This document shows positions 33,219 through 42,120 of a stretch of 64,000 nt of DNA, piece after piece (within the stretch, counting starts at the first letter, position 1; each line of letters opens with the position of its first letter). The DNA is from Streptomyces bauhiniae (GTDB taxonomy: Bacteria > Actinomycetota > Actinomycetes > Streptomycetales > Streptomycetaceae), in the NCBI RefSeq assembly GCF_004784475.1, contig NZ_SRRT01000007.1, forward strand, positions 434,001 to 498,000, given 5' to 3'. The notes beneath the pieces were generated by a model. The model was not told where the DNA came from and ran no database searches. It worked only from the letters and a program-made list of their open reading frames with translations. Both the position numbers and the translations under genes were made by a program.

Positions 33219-34834
33219 CGGGCGCGCTCCACCCGGCGTTCGTCCCACACCGGTTCCGGGGTCTCGCGGACCCGGCCGTCGGAGCCGAAGACCAGGAAGC
33301 GGTCGAAGGAGCGGGCGAACCAGCGGTCGTGGGTGACGGCCAGCACGGTCCCCTCGTACGCCTCCAGCGCCTCCTGGAGGGCCTCGGCGCTCTCCAGGTC
33401 CAGGTTGTCGGTGGGCTCGTCCAGCAGCAGGGCGGTGGTGCCGGCGAGTTCCAGCAGCAGGATCTGGAGCCGGGCCTGCTGGCCGCCGGAGAGCCGCTCG
33501 AAGTTCTGCTCGGCCTGCCGGTCGAGGCCGTAGCGGCGCAGGATCGACATGGCCGGGCCGCGCGCCTGGGAGTGCTCGGACCACAGGATGTCCAGCAGGG
33601 TGCGGCCGACCAGCTCGGGGTGGGCGTGGGTCTGCGCGAAGTGCCCCGGCACCACCCGCGCGCCGAGCTTGAACAGCCCGGTGTGCGCGACGTCCGCCCC
33701 GGCCAGCAGGCGCAGGAAGTGCGACTTGCCGGAGCCGTTGGAGCCGAGGACCGCGACCCGCTCGCCGTAGAAGACCTCCAGGTCGAACGGTTTCATCAGC
33801 CCGGTCAGCTCCAGCGCCTCGCAGGTGATCGCGCGCACCCCGGTACGGCCGCCGCGCAGCCGCATCCGGATGTCCTGCTCCTTGGGCGGCTCGGGCGGCG
33901 GCCCGGCCTCCTCGAACTTGCGCAGCCGGGTCTGCGCGGCCGCGTACCGCGAGGCCATCTCGTGGCTGACCGAGGCGGCCTGCTGGAGGGTGACCACCAG
34001 CTTCTTGAGCTGGGCATGCTTCTCCGACCAGCGCCTGCGCAGCTCCTCGAAGCGGGCGAAGCGCTCGCGGCGGGCCTCGTGGTAGGTGGCGAAGCCGCCG
34101 CCGTGCACCCAGACGTCGGCGCCGCCCTCGGCGGGCTCCACGCTGACGATCCGCTCGGCCGAGCGGGCGAGCAGTTCCCGGTCGTGCGAGATGAACAGCA
34201 CGGTCTTGCGGGTGGCCCGGATCTGCTCCTCCAGCCAGCGCTTGCCGGGCACGTCGAGGTAGTTGTCCGGCTCGTCCAGCAGCAGCACCTCGTCGTGGCC
34301 CCGGAAGAAGTACTCCAGCACCAGCCGCTTCTGCTCACCGCCGGACAGGGTGTTCACCTGGCGCCACTGGGCCTGGTCGTAGGGGATGCCGAGGGCGGCC
34401 GTGGTGCAGATGTCCCACAGGGTCTCCGTCTCGTACCCCTGGGCCTCGGCCCAGTCGGAGAGGGCCTGGGCGTACGCCATCTGCGCGGCCTCGTCGTCCA
34501 CGGTCATGATCGCGTGCTCGGCCTCGTCGACCGCCTTCGCGGCCGTGCGGATGCGCTGCGGGGCGACGGAGACGAGGAGGTCGCGGACGGTCGACCCGTC
34601 GCGGACGCCGCCCACGAACTGGGGCATCACCCCGAGTCCGCCGCTGACGCTCACCTTGCCGCCGTGCGCGTCGAGTTCGCCCGCGATGATCCTGAGCAGC
34701 GTCGTCTTGCCCGCGCCGTTCGGGCCGACCAGCGCGACGGCCGAGCCCTCGCCGACGCGGAACGACACATCACCGAGCAGCGCCCGCCCGTCCGGCAGGT
34801 AGTACTCGAGATGCGCCACGTCCAGATGTCCCAT
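33215..34834 (-). CDS. ABC-F family ATP-binding protein
   Basis: 539 residues with two ABC cassettes and no membrane segment. Walker A motifs are GPNGAGKTT (residues ~37-45) and GSNGSGKSH (~350); signatures are LSGGEQKRL and LSGGQQARL; Walker B motifs are VLLLDEPDNYLD and ALLLDEPTDNLD. The linker between the cassettes is charged and helical (RRRWSEKHAQLKKLV), as needed for ribosome E-site binding. It could be a translation factor of the EttA/Uup kind or a ribosome-protection resistance protein; sequence alone does not decide. ATG 34834 is used (ATG 34843 possible). It is divergent from mshD. Confidence 0.92.
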   Translation of the reverse strand: MGHLDVAHLEYYLPDGRALLGDVSFRVGEGSAVALVGPNGAGKTTLLRIIAGELDAHGGKVSVSGGLGVMPQFVGGVRDGSTVRDLLVSVAPQRIRTAAKAVDEAEHAIMTVDDEAAQMAYAQALSDWAEAQGYETETLWDICTTAALGIPYDQAQWRQVNTLSGGEQKRLVLEYFFRGHDEVLLLDEPDNYLDVPGKRWLEEQIRATRKTVLFISHDRELLARSAERIVSVEPAEGGADVWVHGGGFATYHEARRERFARFEELRRRWSEKHAQLKKLVVTLQQAASVSHEMASRYAAAQTRLRKFEEAGPPPEPPKEQDIRMRLRGGRTGVRAITCEALELTGLMKPFDLEVFYGERVAVLGSNGSGKSHFLRLLAGADVAHTGLFKLGARVVPGHFAQTHAHPELVGRTLLDILWSEHSQARGPAMSILRRYGLDRQAEQNFERLSGGQQARLQILLLELAGTTALLLDEPTDNLDLESAEALQEALEAYEGTVLAVTHDRWFARSFDRFLVFGSDGRVRETPEPVWDERRVERAR

Positions 34835-34922
34835 GCCCCGCATTCTCCCCGCTCGACCCCGCCGGGCGGAAACGGATTCCCGCGCACCCGGCGCCGGCCG
34901 CGCGCGCCGTACCCTCGTACGC

Positions 34923-35849
34923 ATGAGCAGCGACGACTCCGTACGGTCCTTCCCCGCCCGCTCCCTTCAGACGCACGCCGCACTCACGCCGGACCAGGCC
35001 GAGGCCGTGCTCGCCCTCCTCGCCGAGGCCGCCCGCGCGGACGGGCAGCAGCCGGTGTCCGAGCAGGGCCGGCTGCAACTGCGCGGCGGCGCCCGGCCTG
35101 GCGTCTCCCATCTGCTGCTGTACGCCGGGGACGAACTGGTCGGCTACGCCCAACTGGAGGACACCGACCCGGTGGAGGCACCCGCCGCCGAGCTGGTCGT
35201 GCGCCCCTCGCACCGGGGGCGCGGGCACGGCCGGGCGCTCGGCACCGCCCTGCTGGCCGCCTCCGGCAAGCGGCTGCGCATCTGGGCGCACGGCGGCCAC
35301 CCGGCGGCCCGGCACCTCGCGCAGGTGCTCGGCCTGACCCTGTTCCGCGAACTGCGCCAGATGCGGCGGCCGTTGACCGGCCTGGAGCTGCCCGACCCCG
35401 TCCTCCCCGAGGGCGTGACGGTACGGGCCTTCGAGCCGGGCCGGGACGAGGAGGCGTGGCTCGCGGTCAACGCGGCCGCGTTCGCCCACCACCCGGAGCA
35501 GGGCTCGCTGACCCGGCGCGACCTGGACGACCGGGAGAGCGAGGCGTGGTTCGACCCGGCCGGGTTCTTCCTGGCCGAGCAGGACGGCGAGCTGGTCGGC
35601 TTCCACTGGACCAAGGAGCACGCCGAGGAGGGTCTCGGCGAGGTGTACGTGGTCGGGGTGCGCCCCGGCCGCCAGGGCGGCGGCCTCGGCAAGGCGCTCA
35701 CCACGATCGGCCTGCGCCACCTGGCCGGCCGCGGCCTGCCCACCGCGATGCTCTACGTCGACGCGGACAACAAGGCGGCGGTGTCGGTGTACGAGCGGCT
35801 GGGCTTCACCACCCACGAGACGGACCTGATGTACCGCACGGAGACGTGA
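34923..35849 (+). CDS. mshD: mycothiol synthase
   Basis: 308 residues with two GNAT domains, the hallmark of MshD: the first carries VRPSHRGRGHGRALGTALL (about 95-115) and the second VRPGRQGGGLGKALTTIGL (about 245-263) and AVSVYERLGFTTHETDLMY. It acetylates Cys-GlcN-Ins with acetyl-CoA, the last step of mycothiol synthesis in the cytosol; the C-terminal domain is the catalytic one in known MshD. The ATG 34923 start lies in an 88-base gap shared with the divergent ABC-F gene. A good terminator hairpin follows the gene. Confidence 0.93.
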   Translation: MSSDDSVRSFPARSLQTHAALTPDQAEAVLALLAEAARADGQQPVSEQGRLQLRGGARPGVSHLLLYAGDELVGYAQLEDTDPVEAPAAELVVRPSHRGRGHGRALGTALLAASGKRLRIWAHGGHPAARHLAQVLGLTLFRELRQMRRPLTGLELPDPVLPEGVTVRAFEPGRDEEAWLAVNAAAFAHHPEQGSLTRRDLDDRESEAWFDPAGFFLAEQDGELVGFHWTKEHAEEGLGEVYVVGVRPGRQGGGLGKALTTIGLRHLAGRGLPTAMLYVDADNKAAVSVYERLGFTTHETDLMYRTET

Positions 35850-35873
35850 ATCTCCGCTCAGCAGGCGTGAGTT

Positions 35874-35904
35874 GAGGGGCGTCCGGGCTTGACGGGCGCC
35901 CCTC
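35874..35904 (+). terminator. terminator of mshD
   Basis: GAGGGGCGTCC (35874-35884) pairs with GGGCGCCCCTC (35894-35904), 11 bp with one G-U pair and a 9-base loop, followed by TTCTGC, 25 bases past the mshD stop. Confidence 0.7.
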
Positions 35905-35910
35905 TTCTGC

Positions 35911-35946
35911 ACCACCCTTCCACTACTCAATTAGTGAAAGGGTGGT
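35911..35946. promoter_or_regulatory. 36-bp inverted repeat over the GntR start region
   Basis: ACCACCCTTCCACTA (35911-35925) and TAGTGAAAGGGTGGT (35932-35946) are 15-bp arms with a single mismatch and a 6-base centre, CTCAAT. The right arm contains the AAAGGG ribosome site, and the repeat ends 8 bases before the chosen GTG. It is a strong candidate operator for the YtrA-type regulator encoded next. As RNA it could also fold and hide the ribosome site. Confidence 0.75.
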
Positions 35947-35953
35947 TCAACGC

Positions 35954-36340
35954 GTGGTCGAATACCGCATCGACCGGCACAGCGGGGTCGCCACCTACGT
36001 CCAGATCGTCCAGCAGACCAAGCAGGCCCTGCGCCTCGGACTGCTGCGCCCGGGCGACCAACTGCCCACCGCTCGCGAGGTGGTGGAGGCCACCGCCATC
36101 AACCCCAACACCGTCCTGAAGGCGTACCGCGAGCTGGAGCGGGAGGGGCTGGTGGAGGCGCGGCGCGGGATGGGCACCTTCGTCCGCCGCACCCTCGGCG
36201 CCGCCCCGGCCGACTCGCCATTGCGGGCCGAGCTGGAGGAGTGGGTGGCGCGGGCGGTCACGGCCGGGTGGGACCGGGACGACATGGCGGCCCTGTTCAC
36301 GGCCGTCCTCGACAGGAACTTCCAGGGAGAACGTTCATGA
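35954..36340 (+). CDS. GntR-family regulator, YtrA subfamily
   Basis: 128 residues: winged helix at about 10-75 (SGVATYVQIVQQTKQALRLG, LPTAREVVEATAINPNTVLKAYRELEREGLVEARRGMGTFV) and a short ~50-residue dimerisation tail, the YtrA layout. These regulators repress the ABC transporter operon they belong to. GTG 35954 is chosen because AAAGGG lies 12 bases upstream; GTG 35942 sits inside the operator arm with no room for a ribosome site. It overlaps the ABC ATPase by 4 bp (ATGA). Confidence 0.92.
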   Translation: MVEYRIDRHSGVATYVQIVQQTKQALRLGLLRPGDQLPTAREVVEATAINPNTVLKAYRELEREGLVEARRGMGTFVRRTLGAAPADSPLRAELEEWVARAVTAGWDRDDMAALFTAVLDRNFQGERS

Positions 36341-37221
36341 GCGACACCGCGATCGAGGCGGCCGGCCTCGGCAGACGGTACGGACGGCGGGGCGCCTGGG
36401 CGCTGCGCGACTGCGCGTTCCGGCTGCCGGCCGGGCGGGTGTGTGCCGTGGTGGGCCCCAACGGTGCCGGAAAGAGCACCCTGTTCGCCCTCGCCGCCGG
36501 TCTCATGGCGCCCACCGAGGGCGAGTTGCGGGTCCTGGGCACCTCACCGGCCGACGCCCGGCCCCGCGTGGGCTACGTCGCGCAGGCCAAGCCGCTGTAT
36601 CCGCAGCTCACGGTCGCGGAGACGCTGCGCATGGGCGCCGATCTCAACCCCGGCCGCTGGGACGCGGCGGGTGCGGAGCGGATCGTCGCCGGGGGCGACC
36701 TCGACCCCGGTGCGCGGATACGGTCCCTATCCGGCGGCCAGCGCACCCGCGTGGCGCTCGCCCTCGCGCTGGGCAAACGGCCCGAACTCCTGCTGCTGGA
36801 CGAGCCGATGGCCGACCTCGATCCCCTCGCCCGGCACGATCTGATGGGCGTGCTGATGGGCACGGCCGCCGAGCACGGGACCACGATCGCGATGTCGTCC
36901 CATGTCGTCGCCGAGGTGGAGGAGTCGTGTGATCACCTGCTGCTGATCGGCTCCGGCCGGGTGCGGCTGGCCGGGGAGATCGACGAGCTGCTCGACGCCC
37001 ACCTGCGCGTCGCCGGGTCCGCCGAGGAGGGCGCGCTGACCGGGCACACGGTGGTCGAGTCCCGTACCACCGGGCGCCAGCTCTCCGCGCTGATCCGGCC
37101 GACGGGGCCTGTCCCGGGCGACTGGCGCACCGGGCGCCCCACCCTGGAGGACCTCGTCCTCGCCCACCTGCGCGGCGCGGACGCGCCCGCGCTCACCCTG
37201 ACCGAGGAGCGCGCCGCGTGA
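36337..37221 (+). CDS. ABC transporter ATP-binding protein
   Basis: 294 residues. Walker A is VVGPNGAGKSTL (~39-50), the signature is IRSLSGGQRTRVALALAL, Walker B is LLLLDEPMADLDP, and the switch His is in TIAMSSHVVAEVEE. The Q-loop is VGYVAQAKPLYPQLT. The ~80-residue C-terminal extension is typical for exporters of the YtrB/NatA type. It is coupled to the GntR gene before and the permease after, forming a three-gene operon. The substrate is probably an antimicrobial or lipid-like compound, by analogy only. Confidence 0.92.
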   Translation: MSDTAIEAAGLGRRYGRRGAWALRDCAFRLPAGRVCAVVGPNGAGKSTLFALAAGLMAPTEGELRVLGTSPADARPRVGYVAQAKPLYPQLTVAETLRMGADLNPGRWDAAGAERIVAGGDLDPGARIRSLSGGQRTRVALALALGKRPELLLLDEPMADLDPLARHDLMGVLMGTAAEHGTTIAMSSHVVAEVEESCDHLLLIGSGRVRLAGEIDELLDAHLRVAGSAEEGALTGHTVVESRTTGRQLSALIRPTGPVPGDWRTGRPTLEDLVLAHLRGADAPALTLTEERAA

Positions 37222-38168
37222 GCAGTCTTTCCGTCTCCACCCGCTGGACGTTCCGGCTGCACCGGTGGGCGCTGATCGTGTGGGGCGCGCTGGTGGTGGC
37301 GATCGGCGGTCTGCTGCTGTGGGCGGCGGGCCCGCTCGCCGCCCAGGCCGACCGCGTCTGGCGCCGGCTGGAAGCCTGCCCCGACCTCGACATGTGCGGC
37401 ACCGTCGACATGGGTCCGTACGCCACCACGTACCTGCTCCTGACGTACGCCATGACTCTGCTGCCGTTCGTCGTGGCGGCATGGGCGGGCGCCACGCTGA
37501 CCGCGCGGGAGCTGGAATCGGGCACCGCGCTGACGGCCTGGACCCAGGGCGTCAGCCCGGTGCGCTGGCTGGCGGTCCGGATGGCGATGCCCGCGGTGGT
37601 GCTCGCGGTGGGCGCGAGCCTGCTGGTGGTCGTGCACCGGTCCGCATGGGGAGCGGCCGAAGATCCGGGCCATCGTCCGCCCTGGTGGCAGCCCTTCACC
37701 TTCCACGCTAACGGCCCCACGACCGTCGCCGCCTGTCTCGCCGCCCTGGCCGTGGGCGCACTGACCGGCATACTGGTCAGCCGCACCCTGCCCGCCCTCG
37801 GCATCACCGTCGGCGCGACCGCGCTGCTGTTCGCCGCCGCCCACTGGCTCATGCCGTACCTCTGGCCGTCGGTGACCGAGGTGTCGCGGTTCCAGGACGG
37901 TTACCGGGGGCTGTACACCGGGGTCGAGATCTCGCACGGCATGACGACCCGCTCGGGGACCCGCGTTCCCACCCCGGAATGCGACGCGAGAAGCATGGAC
38001 GTGTGCCGGCGGATCTACGAGCAGCACGACGGCACCGGCTTCTACACGACCTTCCACCCCGCCTCCCACTTCTGGCCCCTCCAGCTCACCACCACCGCCC
38101 TGCTGCTCCTCGTGACCGCCCTGCTCACCGCCGCCTCCTTCGTGGTGCTGCGGCGCCGTACCGGCTGA
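37218..38168 (+). CDS. ABC transporter permease
   Basis: 316 residues with about six membrane helices, the first at ~17-38 and the last at ~288-308. Between helices 1 and 2 is a loop with two Cys (EACPDLDMCGTVDMG), and before the last helix an extracytoplasmic loop with two more (PECDARSMDVCRR), possibly disulfide pairs. It fits the ABC-2-like permeases of YtrA-type operons. GTG 37218 overlaps the ATPase stop by 4 bp. A hairpin follows 6 bases after the stop. Confidence 0.85.
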   Translation: MSSLSVSTRWTFRLHRWALIVWGALVVAIGGLLLWAAGPLAAQADRVWRRLEACPDLDMCGTVDMGPYATTYLLLTYAMTLLPFVVAAWAGATLTARELESGTALTAWTQGVSPVRWLAVRMAMPAVVLAVGASLLVVVHRSAWGAAEDPGHRPPWWQPFTFHANGPTTVAACLAALAVGALTGILVSRTLPALGITVGATALLFAAAHWLMPYLWPSVTEVSRFQDGYRGLYTGVEISHGMTTRSGTRVPTPECDARSMDVCRRIYEQHDGTGFYTTFHPASHFWPLQLTTTALLLLVTALLTAASFVVLRRRTG

Positions 38169-38173
38169 CCGGT

Positions 38174-38198
38174 GGGGCGGTCCCCTGGGGGCCGCCCC
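38174..38198 (+). terminator. terminator of the GntR-ABC operon
   Basis: GGGGCGG (38174-38180) pairs with CCGCCCC (38192-38198), and an inner CCC/GGG pairing adds to it across a bulged T, followed by CCGATTTCCC. It lies six bases after the permease stop. Confidence 0.6.
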
Positions 38199-38384
38199 CC
38201 GATTTCCCGGACGTCATGTGCCCGTAACCCTTGATTCAGAACCGCTTGCGACCCTCGGGCGATGGAACCCGTGGCCCCCCACTTTCAGCCGCGGCCCGAG
38301 GGGGCCGAGGGTGGCGCGTCCGTTCCCGCGGATCACTTGAGAACAGACGCTGCCGTAACGCCCCTGGCGCGGAAGAATGGGTTC

Positions 38385-40637
38385 ATGAGTCAGCGAGAAG
38401 CCCAGGTACCGGCCCACCCGTCCCCCGACGCCGCCCTGCGGCCGCAGCCCCCCGTGGGCTCGATCGCCGCCCACCGGCCGCACACGGTCGCGGCGACCGT
38501 CTCCGACCTGGAACCCGATCTCGACGCCGACCTCGACGTGTACGAGGAGCGGGCCACCGACGGCGCCCCGCTGCCCCAGGGCCGCTTCCTGGACCGGGAG
38601 CGGAGCTGGCTCGCCTTCAACGAACGCGTGCTGGAGCTGGCCGAGGACCCCACCACCCCGCTGCTGGAGCGCGCCAACTTCCTCGCGATCTTCGCCAGCA
38701 ACCTGGACGAGTTCTTCATGGTCCGGGTGGCCGGTCTGAAGCGGCGTATCGCCACCGGGGTCGCCACCCGCTCCGCCTCCGGGCTCCAGCCCCGCGAGGT
38801 GCTGGAGATGATCTGGTCCCGCTCGCGCGAGCTGATGGCGCGGCACGCCGCCTGCTACCACGAGGACGTCGCCCCCGCGCTCGCGGAGGAGGGCATCCAC
38901 CTGGTCCGCTGGAGCGAGCTGACCGACAAGGAGCAGGCCCGCCTGTTCACCCTGTTCCGGCACCAGATCTTCCCGGTGCTGACCCCGCTCGCCGTGGACC
39001 CCGCGCACCCCTTCCCGTACATCTCCGGCCTCTCGCTGAACCTGGCCGTGGTCGTGCGGAACCCGGTCAGCGGCCACAAGCACTTCGCCCGCGTGAAGGT
39101 GCCCCCGCTGCTGTCCCGCTTCCTGGAGAGCAGCCCCGGCCGGTTCGTCCCGCTGGAGGACGTGATCGGCGCGCACCTGGAGGAGCTGTTCCCCGGCATG
39201 GAGGTGCTGGAGCACCACGCCTTCCGGCTCACCCGCAACGAGGACCTGGAGGTCGAGGAGGACGACGCGGAGAACCTGCTCCAGGCGCTGGAGAAGGAAC
39301 TCATGCGGCGGCGTTTCGGGCCCCCGGTGCGCCTGGAGGTCGAGGAGGACATCGACCGCGAGGTGCTGGACCTCCTGGTGCGCGAGCTGAAGATCTCCGA
39401 GGCCGAGGTCTACCCGCTGCCCGGCCCGCTCGACCTCACCGGTCTCTTCCGCATCCACAGCCTGGACCGCCCGGAGCTGAAGTACCGCAAGTTCGTCGCG
39501 GGCACCCACCGGGACCTCTCCGAGGTGGAGTCCGCCTCCGCGCCGGACATCTTCGCCGCGCTGCGCCAGCGGGACGTGCTGCTGCACCACCCGTACGACT
39601 CCTTCTCCACCTCGGTGCAGGCGTTCCTGGAGCAGGCCGCGCAGGACCCGGACGTGCTGGCGATCAAGCAGACGCTGTACCGCACCTCCGGCGACTCCCC
39701 GATAGTGGACGCGCTGATCGACGCGGCCGAGTCCGGCAAGCAGGTCCTCGTCCTGGTCGAGATCAAGGCCCGCTTCGACGAGCACGCCAACATCAAGTGG
39801 GCGCGCAAGCTGGAGGAGGCCGGCTGCCACGTCGTCTACGGCCTGGTGGGCCTCAAGACGCACTGCAAGCTGTCGCTGGTGGTCCGCCAGGAGGGCGAGA
39901 CCCTGCGCCGCTACAGCCACGTCGGCACCGGCAACTACCACCCGAAGACGGCCCGGCTGTACGAGGACCTCGGGCTGCTCACCGCCGACCCGCAGGTCGG
40001 CGCGGACCTCTCCGACCTCTTCAACCGGCTCTCCGGCTACTCCCGCCGCGAGACCTACCGCCGGCTGCTGGTCGCCCCCAAGTCCCTGCGGGACGGCCTG
40101 ATATCGCGCATCGACAAGGAGATCCAGCACCACCGCGCGGGCCGCCCCGCGTTCGTCAAGATCAAGGTCAACTCCATGGTCGACGAGGCGGTCATCGACG
40201 CCTGCTACCGGGCCTCCCAGGCGGGCGTCCCGGTCGACGTCTGGGTGCGCGGCATCTGCGCGGTACGGCCCGGTGTCGCGGGGCTCTCGGAGAACATCCG
40301 GGTCCGCTCGATCCTCGGCCGGTTCCTGGAGCACTCCCGCGTGTTCGCCTTCGGCAACGGCGGCGAGCCCGAAGTCTGGTTCGGCAGCGCCGACATGATG
40401 CACCGCAACCTCGACCGCCGGATCGAGGCGCTGGTCCGGGTCACCGACCCCGGCCACCGGGCGGCCCTCAACCGCCTGCTGGACACCGGCATGTCCGACA
40501 CCACCGCCTCCTGGCACCTGGGCCCCGACGGCGAGTGGACCCGGCACGCGACCGACGCCGACGGACACCCCCTGCGCAACGTACAGGAGATGCTCATTGA
40601 CGCCCGGAGGCGCCGGCGTGGCACCACGACACCCTGA
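38385..40637 (+). CDS. ppk: polyphosphate kinase 1
   Basis: 750 residues. After a disordered N-terminus (~65 residues) the N, H, C1 and C2 domains follow (LDRERSWLAFNERVLELAED, IFASNLDEFFMVRVAGLK). The phospho-accepting His512 is in RYSHVGTGNYHPKTA and the second essential His650 in RFLEHSRVFAFG; both are intact. It transfers ATP phosphate to polyphosphate reversibly, near the membrane. ATG 38385 gives the normal actinobacterial length. The CHAD gene starts inside its last 20 bases, so the two are translationally linked. In S. lividans, ppk is under PhoR-PhoP control; I cannot make out a clear PHO box here. Confidence 0.95.
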   Translation: MSQREAQVPAHPSPDAALRPQPPVGSIAAHRPHTVAATVSDLEPDLDADLDVYEERATDGAPLPQGRFLDRERSWLAFNERVLELAEDPTTPLLERANFLAIFASNLDEFFMVRVAGLKRRIATGVATRSASGLQPREVLEMIWSRSRELMARHAACYHEDVAPALAEEGIHLVRWSELTDKEQARLFTLFRHQIFPVLTPLAVDPAHPFPYISGLSLNLAVVVRNPVSGHKHFARVKVPPLLSRFLESSPGRFVPLEDVIGAHLEELFPGMEVLEHHAFRLTRNEDLEVEEDDAENLLQALEKELMRRRFGPPVRLEVEEDIDREVLDLLVRELKISEAEVYPLPGPLDLTGLFRIHSLDRPELKYRKFVAGTHRDLSEVESASAPDIFAALRQRDVLLHHPYDSFSTSVQAFLEQAAQDPDVLAIKQTLYRTSGDSPIVDALIDAAESGKQVLVLVEIKARFDEHANIKWARKLEEAGCHVVYGLVGLKTHCKLSLVVRQEGETLRRYSHVGTGNYHPKTARLYEDLGLLTADPQVGADLSDLFNRLSGYSRRETYRRLLVAPKSLRDGLISRIDKEIQHHRAGRPAFVKIKVNSMVDEAVIDACYRASQAGVPVDVWVRGICAVRPGVAGLSENIRVRSILGRFLEHSRVFAFGNGGEPEVWFGSADMMHRNLDRRIEALVRVTDPGHRAALNRLLDTGMSDTTASWHLGPDGEWTRHATDADGHPLRNVQEMLIDARRRRRGTTTP

Positions 40638-41646
40638 CCGTCCCCACCCCGTCGCGGCGGAGGCCGTCCCCGCCGCGACGGACCCCGCCGGGGACGACCT
40701 GGCCGCGTATCTCCGGGCGCAGGCGACGGAGTTCCTGCGCGCGCTGCGGGCCCAGCGGGAGCACGGGAACGGGGCGGAGGGAGCCGCCGAGGCGGGGCGC
40801 GCGCTGCGCCGTTCCGCCCGCCGGATCAGCGCCGCCCTGCACACCTTCCGGGCCCTGCTCGACCCCGCCTGGGCCGACTCGATGCGGCCCGAACTGGCCT
40901 GGGTGTCCGGCACGTTGGCGCTGGAGCACGCACAAGAGGCGCGGCTGGACCGGCTGTTGCTGGCGTTGCACCGGCTGTCCGGGTCGACTCCGGTTCCGGT
41001 GGGGGCCGTGGTCCACGCGGGTGCTCCTTCGCCGGTGCCGGAGCGGGGCAGTCTCACCGTGGGGGCGGCCAAGGCGGGGGCGCTGCTGGAGCGCCGGCTC
41101 ACCCTGGCCCGGACCCGGGCCCACTCCGCCGCGCTGGAGGCGCTGGGCTCCGCCCGCTTCCACGCCGTCGCCGACCGGATCGCCCTGCTGGCCAGCGACG
41201 TCCCGCTGGCGCCGGGTGCCGCGACCGCCGGCCTGGGCCCGCTGGCCGCCGCCGCCGAGGACCGCCTCGCCGGTGCCGTATCCGTGCTGCCCCTGGTCAC
41301 CGCCGGGGACCCCTACAACGCGCAGGCCCTGGTCCACGGCCTCTCCCCCGACCCCGCCCCGCACCCCCAGGACGGCCCCTGGCACCAGGTACGGCTCCTG
41401 CTCCGCCTGCACCGCTACGCCCGCGAGATCCCGCACCCCGCCCCCGCCGACCCCCGCCTGCGCCAGGCCGCCGAGGCCCTCACCCGCCACCGCGACGCCG
41501 CCGAGGCCGCCGCCGAAGCGGCCCAGGCCGCCCGCACCCCCCGCATCGCCCCCGCCACCGCCTACGCCCTCGGCGTCCTCCACGCCGACCAGCGCCACGA
41601 GGTGGAGGCCGCGAGGTTCACCTTCCAGCAGACCTGGCAGTCCTGA
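40618..41646 (+). CDS. CHAD domain protein
   Basis: 342 residues, almost fully helical, with the CHAD features of conserved His and basic residues (RALRRSARRISAALHTFRALL, LDRLLLALHRL, VRLLLRLHRYAREI) in two pseudo-symmetric halves. CHAD domains bind polyphosphate, and the gene overlaps ppk by 20 bp, so a role in polyphosphate binding or granule association is likely. GTG 40618 is chosen over TTG 40597 because GGAGG lies 7 bases upstream. A Nudix gene follows after 16 bases on the same strand. Confidence 0.88.
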   Translation: MAPRHPDRPHPVAAEAVPAATDPAGDDLAAYLRAQATEFLRALRAQREHGNGAEGAAEAGRALRRSARRISAALHTFRALLDPAWADSMRPELAWVSGTLALEHAQEARLDRLLLALHRLSGSTPVPVGAVVHAGAPSPVPERGSLTVGAAKAGALLERRLTLARTRAHSAALEALGSARFHAVADRIALLASDVPLAPGAATAGLGPLAAAAEDRLAGAVSVLPLVTAGDPYNAQALVHGLSPDPAPHPQDGPWHQVRLLLRLHRYAREIPHPAPADPRLRQAAEALTRHRDAAEAAAEAAQAARTPRIAPATAYALGVLHADQRHEVEAARFTFQQTWQS

Positions 41647-41662
41647 CCCAGAGGAGCCCCCC

Positions 41663-42094
41663 GTGCCCAGCGGACCCCACGCGCTCCCCAAGCTCATCCG
41701 CGCCGCCGGCTGCGTCCTCTGGCGCCGGGCGCCCGGCACCGGCGCGCTGGAGGTGTGCCTCGTGCACCGGCCCCGGTACGACGACTGGTCGCATCCCAAG
41801 GGCAAGCTGAAGCGCGGGGAGTCGGCGGAGGCGGCGGCCGTGCGGGAGGTCGGGGAAGAGACGGGCTACGCGGCCGAGTTGGGGGCCGAGCTGCCGACAT
41901 TGCGGTATCCGGTCGACGGACGGCCCAAGCAGGTGCGGTACTGGGCCGCCGAGGCCGTGTCCGGGGCGTTCGTGCCCAACTCCGAGGTGGACCAGGTGGT
42001 GTGGCTGACGCCCGCCGAGGCACGTACCCGGATCAGCCACCCCCGCGACCGCGATCTCCTCGCCGCGCTCACCCAGCGGCTCGAACACCACTGA
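41663..42094 (+). CDS. Nudix hydrolase (MutT-like)
   Basis: 143 residues. The Nudix box is exact: G-KLKRG-E-SAEAAAV-REVGEETGY (G-x5-E-x7-REUxEExGU, about residues 43-65). GCVLWRR at the start and the WSHPKG before the box resemble the N-terminal domain of actinobacterial MutT1, which also works on diadenosine polyphosphates and oxidised nucleotides. Here the histidine-phosphatase domain of full MutT1 is absent. GTG 41663 has GAGGAG upstream. As third gene of ppk-CHAD-Nudix it may handle nucleotides tied to polyphosphate metabolism. Confidence 0.9.
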   Translation: MPSGPHALPKLIRAAGCVLWRRAPGTGALEVCLVHRPRYDDWSHPKGKLKRGESAEAAAVREVGEETGYAAELGAELPTLRYPVDGRPKQVRYWAAEAVSGAFVPNSEVDQVVWLTPAEARTRISHPRDRDLLAALTQRLEHH

Positions 42095-42120
42095 AAGCGC
42101 GGGCAAAAAGAGCGGAGCGC

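Noticed and set aside
38220..38384. PHO box upstream of ppk
   Set aside because: GTTCCC and ATCACTT-like pieces occur, but no pair of 11-bp GTTCACC-type repeats could be aligned with confidence.
38214..41300. 1028-residue minus-strand frame opposite ppk and the CHAD gene
   Set aside because: Antisense shadow; it has no domain and reversed codon bias, and ppk motifs are perfect on the plus strand.
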